A DNA stretch of 11,872 nucleotides from Trachelipus rathkii (Eukaryota > Arthropoda > Malacostraca > Isopoda > Trachelipodidae), in contig JABUQX010004742.1 of the NCBI GenBank assembly GCA_015478945.1, forward strand, positions 1 to 11,872, read 5' to 3'. The notes under the pieces are model-generated. The model did no database searches. It was given only the letters and a program-made list of their open reading frames with translations, and was not told the origin of the DNA. The first letter of the stretch is position 1; each line of letters begins with the position of its first letter. Position numbers and translations under genes: made by a program. This document shows, piece after piece, positions 1 to 9,145 of this stretch.

Positions 1-197
1 CTTATTCGTTGAGCGAGGTAAGTTGTTCTAAAATTTTAATAGAAAGTTGTTAATAATTGCCCGTGAAATTTGTTGAAAGCGAGTGACTACAAGAGGCTGG
101 GAACCCTCCTAGTCATTTAGTTTTCTTCCCAAGAACAGGTGCAGTGAAGGAATACAAAGGAGAAATTATAAACAAAAAGGCTAAAACAGATTCAGTA

Positions 198-1054
198 ATG
201 AAGGTGGAAATTAAGAGACAAAATTTTTAAAAGTACTTGCCCGAATATTTAGAGGGGTAAATACTGAGGGTAAGAAGAAGAGGTTGGGCTGGTTGAACGA
301 TTAGATATTTGTGTAAGAAATAAGCTAAAGGTAAAAGAGGAATGGTTTGGATGGGTCACAGGGGACTAGTTTCTCAAGGGTGAGTGAGGGTCAAAGCGAG
401 TGAATGTAGCGATAATTATGAAAGAAAAATTATGGGAATATGGCAGAAAATAAATTTATTAGTTCAAGATTAATGTGGGTAAAAATGAAGTGTGAGAAGC
501 GAAAGCTGGATATTTATGAAGTGCATATGACTACAGTAAATGATAGTGCTGAGAAAGTAAGGGGGTGTTTTGGGATGGGAACTAAACGATTGTTGGGTAG
601 TTTTTAATGGGAATGATAATGTATGCTTACTAAGGTGATTTAAAAACGCAAAGGGTGGGTGATGTACAAATTTACAAGGAATAGTAGGTCCTTTTGGGTG
701 CAAGGCAAAAAAGCTCCAAACGTGAGAAAACTGTTAGAATTATGCGCTGCGAAAGAGATGATAATAGGAAATACATGGTTTAATAAGAGGAACATACATA
801 AATATACCTGGGTTAGTGGAGTGACAGGTATTTGTGCTCTGCTTGATTATGTATGTGTAAGTCAAATGGAGAAAGACAGGTTGTTGGATATGAACGTCTT
901 AAGGGGTGCAGCAGGGGGTATATCTGATCACTATTTAGTAGAAGCAAAGATAAAGGTGAAAGGAGGGTGGAAGAAAAGATTGGAATTTAACACAAGTGTA
1001 GAAGTTACAAGAGTTGAGAAGTTAGAAAATGAAGAGAATAATCAGCTTGAATGA
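198..1054 (+). pseudogene. Family 1 LINE endonuclease domain, broken
   Basis: Remnant of an AP-endonuclease-like domain, which in LINEs nicks target DNA to prime reverse transcription. ATG at 198 fits an ancestral start: it is followed by MKVEIKRQ, then after a frameshift by a stretch reading close to RGVNTEGKKKR, where these endonucleases typically begin. The first half (198-660) is interrupted many times, and the usual catalytic GDFN motif reads only as a decayed GDLK near 640. The second half is open at 659-1054 and holds NTWFNKRNIHKYTW (residues 38-51 of that frame), LLDYV (61-65) and the catalytic SDH triad-type motif at 923-931. The best-preserved part is therefore the C-terminal third. 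The stop just after 1050 is a frameshift, since coding similarity resumes in another frame. Confidence 0.88.
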
Positions 1055-1600
1055 AAAGAATTTTAGTAAAAAAAAATGGGGAGTGAGTGAAAGAAAGAGA
1101 GAGAAAGAAGGAAAAGTTCAAGAGGAATGGAATACTTTTAAGGAAACAATACTGATGACTACAAGGGAAATTTGTGGTGTGAAAAAGATTGACCGAAAGA
1201 GTAAAAGAAAAGTTAGCGAATGGTAGAGTGAAGAATTAGATGTTATTATTAAAAGGAAAAAAGAAGTTTTTGCAAAATATTTAGCTATTAATAGTCAAGC
1301 TACATGGGAGGAATACAAGAGAGTGCGAAATGAAGTTAAAATGAAAGTGAAAGCTGCAAAGAGAAGGGCAGACGAACGGTGGAGTGGAAAGATTGTTGCT
1401 AACTATCAGGAGAAAAGTAAACTATTTTGGAAGGAGATTAACAAGATTCGGAATAAGAGAGAAGACGTCATAATTGGAGTAAAAGGCTTTGGATGGGAAT
1501 GTAGCTCAGGATGATAGAGAAGTGGAGGAGAGATGGAGAGAATATTTTAAGGAACTACTAAATGCTGGAAGAGTAGATGAGGAGGAAGAAAGAAGACAAA
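1055..1600 (+). pseudogene. Family 1 LINE basic linker between endonuclease and reverse transcriptase
   Basis: This stretch reads as Lys/Arg/Glu-rich protein in short open blocks: 1029-1226, 1323-1514, and the first part of 1489-2010. Landmarks are WNTFKETIL, REICGVKK, a run of alternating basic and acidic residues around 1323-1430 that looks helical, LFWKEINKIRNKRED near 1420-1465, and ERWREYFKELLN near 1530-1565. The FWKE and W.EYF.ELL landmarks sit in the same order in the second LINE, which supports homology. Frameshifts lie near 1225, 1320 and 1490. The region normally links endonuclease to RT and may bind nucleic acid. No separate gene is present. Confidence 0.8.
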
Positions 1601-2819
1601 ATATCACGGTGGAAGAGTTTAGAAATGTAAATGTAGGGCATATTACAAAGGATGAAATAGTGAAGTTAAACGGAGGAAAATCTTCTGGGTTGGATGCTAT
1701 ACAAGTAGAAATGTTGAAAAAGGGAGGTAACATTGTTGTGGAGTGGCTGATGAGATTATTCAATGTTTGCTGGGAACAGTGCGAGGTACCACAAGATTGG
1801 CAAGATTCCTGTCTTGTACCAATTTATAAGGGTAAGGGGGACAAAAAGGAGTGTTCTAATTATATAGGAATAAGTTTATTGAGTGTTGTAGGTAAAATAT
1901 ATGGACGAATTTTAATAGAAAAAGTTAAAAGTATTACAGATAAACAGATTGGAGAGGAACAATGTGGTTTAGGGATGGTCGAGGATGTGTGGATCAGGTA
2001 TTTACCTTGAGAATGCTGGCAGAGAAATTCTCAGAAAAGAAGAAAGACGTTTTTGCATGCTTTCTTGATTTTGAAAAGGCATATGATAGTGCAAAGAGGG
2101 AAGTTGTGGAGAACATTAGAAAGTTATGGAATAAATGGTTTGCTATTAAAGGCGATTAAAGCATTTTACATGAACAGTAGAGGGTGTGTTAGGATTAACA
2201 GGAAGGAAGGAAGGAAGGGCAGTGGTTTAAAATAGGAGTGGGTCTGAGACATGGTTGTGTTATGTCTCCATGGTTGTTTAATATCTTTATAGATAGTGTA
2301 GTTAAGGATATGGATAGATTTGGGAAAGGAGCTGATATGAATCTGAATGAGGGTAATTGGGAGATAAGCGTCTTACTTTTTGCCGACGATTCTGTGTTGA
2401 TTGCCGATACAAAGGAAAAACTGCGTGATTTGGTGCTTGAGTTTGAACGAGTATGCCAAGGAAAAGGATTAAAAATTAATTCAGCTAAAAGCAAAGTGAT
2501 GAAAATTAGTGCAAAACCCAAAGGAGACGATTCTCAATCTGGGTTGGATATCATAAAGGTGAATGGGGAAAGCCTAGCAGAGACAATCGTTTTTAGGTAC
2601 TTAGGAACGGATATTGGGGCTTTCGGAGGCATGAAAGAAGAAAGTGAAATTAGGGTTGCTAAGGGTGAAAGAGTATTAAGCAGCCTGGGAGAATTATGGA
2701 AAAATGGGAATTTAAAAAGGAAGGTAAAAATGAAATTATTCGAGAGTATATTTAAGTTTCCAACTGTTCTGTATGGATGTGAGACGTGGGCATTAAACTC
2801 TAAAATGAAAAAGAGTTGA
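1601..2819 (+). pseudogene. Family 1 LINE reverse transcriptase domain, frameshifted
   Basis: RNA-directed DNA polymerase remnant that would copy the element's RNA at the nicked target. RT motifs occur in order across four frame segments. 1489-2010 gives NGGKSSGLDAIQVEMLKKGG, then VPQDW, LVPIYKGKGDK and NYIGISLLSVVGKIY (the usual R of NYRGIS is I here). 1962-2159 gives GRGCVDQVFTL and motif A, CFLDFEKAYDS, with its Asp at 2067-2069. 2053-2235 gives the helix around ESYGINGLLLKAIKAFYMNS. 2238-2819 gives LRHGCVMSPWLFNIF (the usual Q of RQG is H) and the catalytic FADD box at 2379-2390, followed by GLKIN..KSKVM and FRYLG. The breaks are near 1970, 2110, 2201-2220 (a short GGAA expansion) and 2812. 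The catalytic aspartates are kept although the frame is lost. Confidence 0.93.
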
Positions 2820-3170
2820 GGTTTTAGAAATGAAAGGCTTACGAGATATTTGTGGAATAAAGAGAATAGATAGAATTAGAAATGTAAGGATAAGGGATAT
2901 GTGCCGATAGGAGAAATGTCTGATGGAAAGAGCAAATTAAGGGGTACTAAGATGGTATGGTCACGTGCTTAGAATGAATGATAATAGATTGACTAAGAAT
3001 GTTTTAAGTCGAGTAGTGGAGGCAAGAGAAGGGGCAAACCCAAATGGAGGTGGGTTGATGGAGTAAAGGAGCTATTAATGGATGAAGGAAATAGATTAAC
3101 GCGTGATAGGATCACTTGGAGAATAATAAATAGTTCATGGAAAGTTCCGTCAAGGGTTGCAATTAATTGA
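2820..3170 (+). pseudogene. Family 1 LINE C-terminal region remnant
   Basis: After a frameshift near 2812 the protein continues as VLEMKGLRDICGIKRIDRI (about 2818-2876), then LRWYGHVLRMNDNRL near 2945-2990. After another shift comes a GKPKWRWVDGVKELL-like stretch (about 3035-3075). The R-W-[YF]-G-H-V-x-R-M block and a basic GxPxxRW block are usual at the C-terminus of RTE-like LINE proteins and recur at about 6885-6990 in the second element. Stops at about 2908 and 2940 break the frame. The last similarity fades by about 3170 (a TGA follows AIN). Confidence 0.82.
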
Positions 3171-3247
3171 ACAACCTGGAACATAGCAAATAAGCCAACA
3201 GCATTCCCGATCTGCAACTGACACCACCCTGCAGTTATGTGGGAGAA

Positions 3248-3249
<2 letters not shown>
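3171..3249 (+). other. Family 1 LINE 3' UTR
   Basis: About 80 non-coding bases lie between the end of the LINE protein remnant and the (TAA)n tail. They end in GTTATGTGGGAGAAGG immediately before the repeat. A similar 13-base string, GTTATACGGGAGA, also precedes the second AAT-type tract at 8186-8198. No polyadenylation signal was seen, in keeping with LINEs that end in short tandem repeats rather than poly(A). Confidence 0.6.
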
Positions 3250-3404
<155 letters not shown>

Positions 3405-3448
3405 AATATTTATATAAAGAGAAATATTAAAAATAGAAATATTATTAT

Positions 3449-3727
<279 letters not shown>

Positions 3728-3939
3728 TCGTATTTTTGTCATCGAATCGTTGAAATTACCTCCCATTTTTAATGGTGTGCCTTTCTCTTTTGCGTTCATA
3801 TTCTTTACACATTCATCCTCCAGGCAACAGTGCAGCCACCATTTCCTCCACATATCATATACACATACTTAAAGTACACACCCCTCTTCATGACATCTTA
3901 CAGACATATCTACACTGTATCATCCCTATGTGTGCAGGA
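3728..3939. other. Unassigned spacer between GA tract and second LINE
   Basis: About 210 bp of ordinary composition, C/T-rich on the plus strand (for example CAACAGTGCAGCCACCATTT near 3825). Two short overlapping open frames run through it but match nothing I recognise. It may be old host DNA or the upstream part of the second LINE's leader. No gene is supported. Confidence 0.4.
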
Positions 3940-4104
3940 GAGAAAAAGTACCCACATCGTATGTCCTGCGTGTCCTAGAAGGCGACTAAGGGACGGTGGT
4001 AGTTGGAGTTGTACCCACTACCATCTATCTCTGCTAGGAATGCTGATGCACGCCTCAGAATGGTGTTGATATAATGTTAAACAACCTTATATTTTCAGCG
4101 AAAT

Positions 4105-5000
4105 TGGCCCATGAATCGTATGTAGGAGTACATGTAATGTCAGAGGAATAAATGTTGAGGGAGAAAAAAGGAGAGGTGATGGATCTATTTAGAAAGGGCA
4201 AATTTGATTTGCTCGCTGTCCCAACTGAAACAAGATGAAAGAGGAAGCAGTGCTTGAAAATGAAAGTGGTGTGGTGTGAATTTATTGAGAAATGTGTGTG
4301 TGTGCTGGTGTGGAAATGAATGACAGGGAGAGAGAAAGAGTTACAATTTGATATGAGTGACTTATGGTACAAGAGCTATGGTAGACTTTGTGTGTGTGAG
4401 GCCTAAATTCTAATGGTTAAATTTAAGTTTGAAAAGGTCAAGGTATGTGTGGATGTGAGTGGTTATAATATATGGTCCATCTGAGGAAACGATTGAAAAG
4501 TACGATTTTGGGATAATCTAGACTGATGTTTTTGGATGGGATGAGTAAAGGGCTTCAAAGATTGATAGTGTTGGGGGCCCTGAATGGTTGAGATAGGTGA
4601 AAAAAAAGGTATGGTATAACAGGTGGTTTTGGGTGTCGGGAGAAAATGTCAGGAGAGAATGGTAGGAAGGTGATTGAATTCTGTGAGGAGAGGTATGTGT
4701 GTAAGTAATACTTTTCTTTAAACACAAAGTATCCACAAAGTATACTAGAGTTGGTGTAGGTAGAGATGTTATCATAGAGTGAAAAGTATGATTGATTTGT
4801 GTTGGTGAAGAAGAAAATGTTGAGTATGTGTTGAATGTTAAAAATCAGTGAGGGGTTTAGGAATGGGATTATCGGATCCATTAGGTAAAGTGATAAGTTA
4901 GTGGGAGGCCCCGGATGGAGAGGAAGAGGTGATACACGGAAGAGGAAGTGGGTAAAATTAAGAGTGAAGTTAAGTGAACAAGGTAATAAGGATAAGTATG
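4105..5000 (+). pseudogene. Family 2 LINE endonuclease domain, heavily decayed
   Basis: The APE-type endonuclease is traceable only in pieces. TCNVRGINVEGEKRR (about 4130-4175) starts the domain. After a shift, MDLFRKGKFDLLAVPTET (about 4179-4232) covers the motif whose Glu binds metal in this fold. SGENGRKVIEFCEERYVC (about 4648-4703) and SNTFL...K.STKYTRVGVGRD pieces (about 4705-4765) match the position of GNTWF...HKYTW in family 1. VLVKKKMLSM (about 4800-4830) is the following block. The SDH motif is not legible. Stops occur roughly every 20-40 codons in every frame, so this part is older or less constrained than its RT. Confidence 0.8.
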
Positions 5001-5589
5001 TAGGAGCGCTCACTGCAAAATCTAAAATCAGTTGAATGTGAACAAATAAGTTGAAACTGAACAATTTGGGGAGCAAATGGAAAGAACTAATTTGATTGCA
5101 GTGCAAAGTATGTGGATGTGCTAGAGTAGGAAGTAAGAAGTAAGAATATTAACAGTGAGTGGTGGAATGAAGAAATGATGCAAGCGGTTAAAAAAAAAAG
5201 CGAGGCGGAATGTACTAAAATCATTGATGAGGTTTCGAAAGAAAGATGCATGGAATTATAAATAGGGAGGAAAAAAATAAATGGAGTGCATACGTAGGAG
5301 AAAATAAGAGGTAATGAACAGTTTGGAAGGAGGATGAATGGGACTTGCAAGGGAATAGGAAGCTCTTCTGGAAGAATTAAGCGAAAAGGTTAGGAATGAG
5401 AGAATAAAAGAGGAACCACTTAGAATGTGAATAAGGATAGGTGCTTTTGTAGCTTGATAGAAGTGGATGTGAGCGGAGTTTGGAAGAACACTTCAGTCTG
5501 TATAATATTGGCAGTAATAGAAGGGGTGATGAGATGAATAATATGTGTGCTGGGATGATGAATTGCAAGAAGGAATAGATATTTTGGGA
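5001..5589 (+). pseudogene. Family 2 LINE linker region, decayed
   Basis: A purine-rich stretch with many lysine and glutamate codons and scattered stops. Short pieces such as WWNEEMMQAVKKKSEAEC (about 5160-5213) and GRRMNGTCKGIGSSSGRI (about 5320-5375) fit the basic linker position between endonuclease and RT. Long minus-strand open frames over 4518-5605 arise because the plus strand is purine-rich, and they encode low-complexity Ser/Phe/Pro/His-rich strings. I do not count them as genes. Confidence 0.6.
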
Positions 5590-6656
5590 ATGAGGTTATT
5601 AGCAAGGAGGAGGTAATGGATAGAGTGAGAAAGTTAAGGAATGGTAAATCTGCAGGTATAGATGAAATTACTGGTGAAATGATCTAGAATGGAGGCGAGA
5701 TCGTGATTGATTGGATTTGGAAGTTGTGTAATAAAGCGTTTATGGAGGGTATAGTTCCAAGGGATTGGAGAGAGTGATAATTACCCTTATATATGGGTAA
5801 GGGAGATAAGGGAACTATAGAATTATGGGGGAATTAGTTTATTGAGTGTTGTAGGGAAGATATGCTGGTATTTTGGTCGAAAAGGTGCGTCGTCAGTGAT
5901 GACTGAAGGACTGATTGGTGAAGAACAAGGTGCGTTTAGGAGTGGTAGAGGATGTGTGGATCAAATCTTTACATTGAAACAAATGATTGAGAAAATGAGG
6001 GAGAAGAATAAATTGTATTTAGGTTTTATGGATTTGCAACAGGCGTATGATAGGGTTAATAGGGAAGCTTTATGGCAGGTGTTATTGATATATATGGCGT
6101 TGGTGGTAGGTTTCTGAATGGAATAAAAAGTATGTATGAGGATAGTGAGGCGTGTGTAAGAATAAATGGTGTCAAAGGTGATTGGTTTAGTATTAATAGC
6201 GGTGAGGCAGGGATGTGTTATGTCTCTTTGGTTATTCAATTTGTATATGGATGGGGTTATGAAAGAATTAGAGATGGGGGTGGCAGGAAATGGTGTTAGA
6301 ATGATGGAGAATGGAGATGAGTGGAAGGTGCCCTACCTATTATATGCGGATGATTTGGTTCTTTGTTGCGAATCTGAAGAGAGTTTGAGAGGATTGGTAG
6401 AGATTTGGCAAGGTGTGTGTAAAAGGAGAGGTTTGAAAGTAAACGTAGATAAGAGTAAGGTTATGGTTGTGAGTGAGGATAGCCCTCAGTGTGAAGTTAT
6501 GTTAGATGGTGAGAAGCTGGAACAAGTGTCTGAGTTTAAATATTTAGGGTATATGTTGGATGAGAAGGGAACGGATGATGCAGAGTGTAGTAGGAAAGTT
6601 GTGAATGGCAGGAAGGTGGCTGGTGCAATTAAATCGTTGGTGAATGTAAAGGACTA
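5590..6656 (+). pseudogene. Family 2 LINE reverse transcriptase domain, frameshifted
   Basis: RT motifs in order: SKEEVMDRVRKLRNGKSAGI (about 5600-5660) and DEITGEMI followed by a stop; VPRDWRE then two stops (about 5755-5780); GISLLSVVGKI (about 5833-5863); EEQGAFRSGRGCVDQIFTL and motif A, GFMDLQQAYDRVN, with its Asp at 6031-6033, in the open block 5842-6117. A shift gives GGRFLNGIKSMYEDSEACVR (block 6072-6299). Another gives VRQGCVMSLWLFNLYMDGV and the catalytic YADD box at 6343-6354, then RGLKVNVDKSKVMVV and FKYLGYMLDEKGTDDAECSR (block 6166-6657). The RQG and YADD residues are intact, but SPWLF has become SLWLF. Frameshifts fall near 5800, 6095 and 6190. Confidence 0.93.
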
Positions 6657-7110
6657 AGTCTTGAGTGCGCTAGGGTCTTGCATGAGGGTATGTTGTTACC
6701 TGTGTTATTGTATAGTAGTGAGACTATGGTCTGGAATAAGAAGTATAGATCTAAAGTTCAATGTGTTCAGATGGACAATCTTAGGGGTGTGCTAGGTGTG
6801 AGAATTGATAAAATGAGGGAATGAACGTATTAGAGTTGTGTGGTGTGAAGAAGGGTAAATACGAGAGAATAAATGAAAGTATGTTGAGATGGTTTGGTCA
6901 TGTGGAAAGGAGAAGGGTTGATAGTCAGTTGGTTAAGCCGATTAGTGAGTGGTGAGTGTGTTGGGAACCATCCGGCTGGGAGACCGAAAAGTGGATTGAG
7001 TCAGTAAAAAGAATATCTGCAGGAGAGAAATGTGAGTTGGCAGAGCGAGAAGAAAGGTCCATGATAGGAGAGAATGGCGGGGTTTTGTGAGGGAGGTATG
7101 GTTGGCCACC
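6657..7110 (+). pseudogene. Family 2 LINE C-terminal region remnant
   Basis: After a stop and shift near 6657, the plus strand carries ECARVLHEGMLLPVLLYSSE (about 6664-6722), TMVWNKKYRSKVQCVQMDNL (about 6724-6783) and RGVLGVR. Past another shift come RELCGVKK-like and LRWFGHVERRRVDSQLV blocks (about 6830-6940), then AGRPKS/KWIES (about 6970-7005) and a terminal RREWRGFVREVW (about 7065-7100). The last block is repeated in the truncated third copy at 11477-11509. Several stops and shifts are present. Confidence 0.85.
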
Positions 7111-7337
7111 TTAGCCAGGGAGATAAGACACTAGACAGTTACCATAGTGAGGATCCGTCGCAGTCCCGTAAAGCTCTAGGGTGAATTTTCGTGACTTCGG
7201 CAGTTCTTACTAGATAATCTACAGGGGGCGTAAGGCTGAGCTTTCTTTTCGACTTTTCATATTCTTCTGCTTTTCTTTTCGATGCTTATCACGCACCTTA
7301 CTCCCAGTCTTTGGAAAAAAAGGATGATGAGAAGAGG

Positions 7338-7340
<3 letters not shown>
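7111..7340 (+). other. Family 2 LINE 3' UTR
   Basis: Non-coding tail of about 230 bp between the protein remnant and the (TA)n array. It is pyrimidine-rich at 7235-7290. Three landmarks recur in the same order in the third copy: TCCGTCGCAGTCCCGTAAAG (7154-7173), TCTTTTCGAC (7244-7253) and TCTTCTGCTT (7263-7272). These correspond to 11555-11574, 11616-11625 and 11636-11645. This shared order identifies it as element sequence rather than host flank. Confidence 0.75.
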
Positions 7341-7399
<59 letters not shown>

Positions 7400-7445
7400 C
7401 ATTTATTAAATAGACATGTATATATATATATTCAATCTTAAATAC

Positions 7446-7493
<48 letters not shown>
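7341..7493. repeat. (TA)n microsatellites, tail of family 2 LINE
   Basis: Three AT-dinucleotide runs at 7341-7398, about 7416-7431 and 7449-7493. They are separated by AT-rich spacers (ACATTTATTAAATAGACATG and TTCAATCTTAAATACTAAAT). The first run begins exactly at the end of the LINE 3' UTR. The third LINE copy also ends in (AT)n, so the repeat is probably the element's own tail. The runs are self-complementary. Confidence 0.93.
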
Positions 7494-7495
<2 letters not shown>

Positions 7496-7838
7496 GTATA
7501 TTAAAAGCAGGGATAATATCTGAAAAACAAAAATACTAAATTAAGTATTAATAAAGTCAAGGGACTTTGTCTTGCCAAGGAATTACATTAATAATCCATT
7601 TATCATCTCTTACCAATCTCCTAAATTCTACTCCCAATAATTTGGATTTAATGATGTAGATTGTAGAAGATTACTGCATTGAGTTGCAGATGTGGGTATA
7701 GAAGCTAAATTATATTTTAGAAAAAACAAAGTTGTGCAAAACTATGCATAAAATAAATATGTACAATATAAAGGTGCGTAGTTAAAAACAACCATTTTCA
7801 TAAAATTTATAATTAAAATAAAGCTGAATGCTTTATAC
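7494..7838. other. AT-rich host DNA, probable intron
   Basis: About 345 bp without an open frame of note, a repeat or recognised motifs. If the minus-strand exon at 7839-7982 is real, this is the start of the intron following its donor site. Nothing else is supported. Confidence 0.4.
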
Positions 7839-7982
7839 CTGTCTTTCCCAAACGGCACTTTCATCAATGGTCGAAAGTCTATCGACTGAGTCATCGGAGA
7901 AACCTTCTGCAATTATTTCAGAAGGAACAGAAGAAGCTTCAATCGGAGGACCACCATGTTCAATTAAAGAAAACCAGTACAT
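7839..7982 (-). CDS. Candidate host exon with 5' splice site, function unknown
   Basis: On the minus strand an open frame of 48 codons starts at an ATG (7982-7980) and ends at an excellent splice donor, CAG|GTATAAAG (exon end 7839). The peptide reads MYWFSLIEHGGPPIEASSVP (residues 1-20), then SEIIAEGFSDDSVDRLSTID (21-40) and ESAVWERQ: acidic, Ser-rich and of ordinary protein complexity. The surrounding DNA is AT-rich and stop-filled. The in-frame stop upstream is TAA about 30 bases before the ATG, and no AG lies between them. So this is either a first coding exon, or a shorter internal exon 7839-7906 using the acceptor TTCTGAAATAATTGCAG|AA. I do not recognise the protein family. A chance open frame cannot be excluded. 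Confidence 0.45.
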
Positions 7983-8205
7983 CAATCGATTATAAATTGA
8001 ATTTTAATAGATATTAGTATCACGTTGGTTGATATGATATACGCATCTTTTTGGTACATCAAATTTTGAATGGTTTCATGCCAGAAGAAGTGCAGTAGTG
8101 AAAATAGGTGAGTGGTTGATTGTTAAAGTGCTTGTAGTGCCTGTTAAAGAAGAAAAATAAGGCATTGCTTCTTTTAATCTGAAAGGTTATACGGGAGATA
8201 ATAAC
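7983..8205. other. AT-rich host DNA
   Basis: About 220 bp with no gene. On the minus strand GATACTAATATC (near 8015-8026) resembles an intron branch-point sequence and lies upstream of the candidate exon. At the end (8186-8198) GTTATACGGGAGA precedes an AAT tract, like the end of the family 1 LINE. Confidence 0.35.
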
Positions 8206-8580
<375 letters not shown>

Positions 8581-8586
8581 GTTGTC

Positions 8587-8684
8587 AGTAGTAGTAGTAA
8601 TAGTAGTAGTAGTAAGTAGTAGTAGTAGTAGTAAGTCAGTAGTAAGTAGTAGTAGTAGTAAGTAATAAGTAGTAGTAGTAAAGT
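8587..8684. repeat. (AGT)n trinucleotide microsatellite
   Basis: About 98 bp of AGT units with phase slips (AATAGT, AAGTAGT, AAGTCAGT), lying directly after the AAT tract. The two form one compound simple-sequence block of about 480 bp. There is no coding potential, since the units create in-frame stops. Confidence 0.94.
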
Positions 8685-9060
8685 TTATTTTAAGATGACA
8701 TATACAACATCCAGATGTTTGAGCTAGATATTTGGCAGATTATTTACTTAGGCTGCAATTCAGAACTGTACTTTCCCTAATTCTAAGCTAAATAAATACA
8801 TTGGAATCATGTTTAAACAGCAACTCAATCCTAAATGACTGTGTGAGCACAACACCTTAAGAATCATTAATTAATTTTAAAATTTATAAAAAAAAAAAAA
8901 AAATTATTCAAAGAAAAAATTACAAAACATTTATAGTATTTATCTACAATAAAAAGCAGTTTTGGTAATATAGCGCGGCTGAAACAAATAAAATACTGCA
9001 ATTTGAAATAGAAATTTTTGAAATTTATTCAATAATCGTAAATACCATAGTGTATTTTAC
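8685..9060 (-). other. Probable intron downstream of the monooxygenase exon
   Basis: About 375 bp of AT-rich, stop-filled DNA that starts, on the minus strand, with the GTAAAATAC donor at 9060. It holds an A-run of about 16 bases (8888-8903). I looked on the minus strand for the next monooxygenase block (a D-[ND]-S-[SG]-x-R type sequence) and did not find it here. Confidence 0.5.
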
Positions 9061-9145
9061 CTTCTTTATGACCCGGATTATTGTAATGAACTTCCAGCAT
9101 GACGAACTGGTTGAAATTTTTGCCGCCGATTGGTAATCCTGCGTC
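9061..9145 (-). CDS. Internal exon of a tyramine/dopamine beta-hydroxylase-like copper monooxygenase
   Basis: This 85-nt minus-strand exon encodes DAGLPIGGKNFNQFVM (residues 1-16) then LEVHYNNPGHKE plus the first base of a Gly codon. The pattern x-AGLPIGG-x(3)-FN-x-[FY]-V-x-LEVH[YF]NNP is that of the copper type II ascorbate-dependent monooxygenases (DBH/TBH/MOXD family). It is nearer to tyramine and dopamine beta-hydroxylases than to MOXD1, which usually lacks the GG-x-x-[FY] wording. The His of LEVHY is expected to be the third ligand of the CuH (CuA) site in the N-terminal catalytic domain. The enzyme hydroxylates the beta carbon of tyramine (to octopamine) or dopamine, in secretory vesicles. 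The acceptor is AATAAACAG|GAC (phase 0) and the donor is AAAGAAG|GTAAAA (phase 1). All other exons lie outside the window or were not recognised. Confidence 0.87.

Larger units (their letters stand above)
3940..7398 (+). mobile_element. Family 2 non-LTR retrotransposon (LINE), near full length, inactivated
   Basis: A second LINE in the same orientation and domain order (endonuclease, linker, RT, C-terminal) but clearly a different family. Its protein blocks differ from family 1 at many positions, its catalytic box is YADD instead of FADD, and its 3' UTR ends in (TA)n instead of (TAA)n. The leader has CCTGCGTGTCCTAGAAGGCG at about 3965-3984, similar to leaders I associate with crustacean LINEs (from memory). 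The coding remnant runs from about 4110 to 7110. Damage is heavier in the endonuclease and linker than in the RT. The 5' end is approximate. Confidence 0.93.

Noticed and set aside
2195..2521. Minus-strand 108-codon open frame
   Set aside because: It is antisense to the family 1 RT core, including the FADD box, and shows no domain of its own.
4518..5605. Several minus-strand open frames of 60-183 codons
   Set aside because: They lie antisense to the decayed family 2 endonuclease and linker. Their low-complexity Ser/Phe/Pro/His content is what purine-rich sense DNA gives on the other strand.
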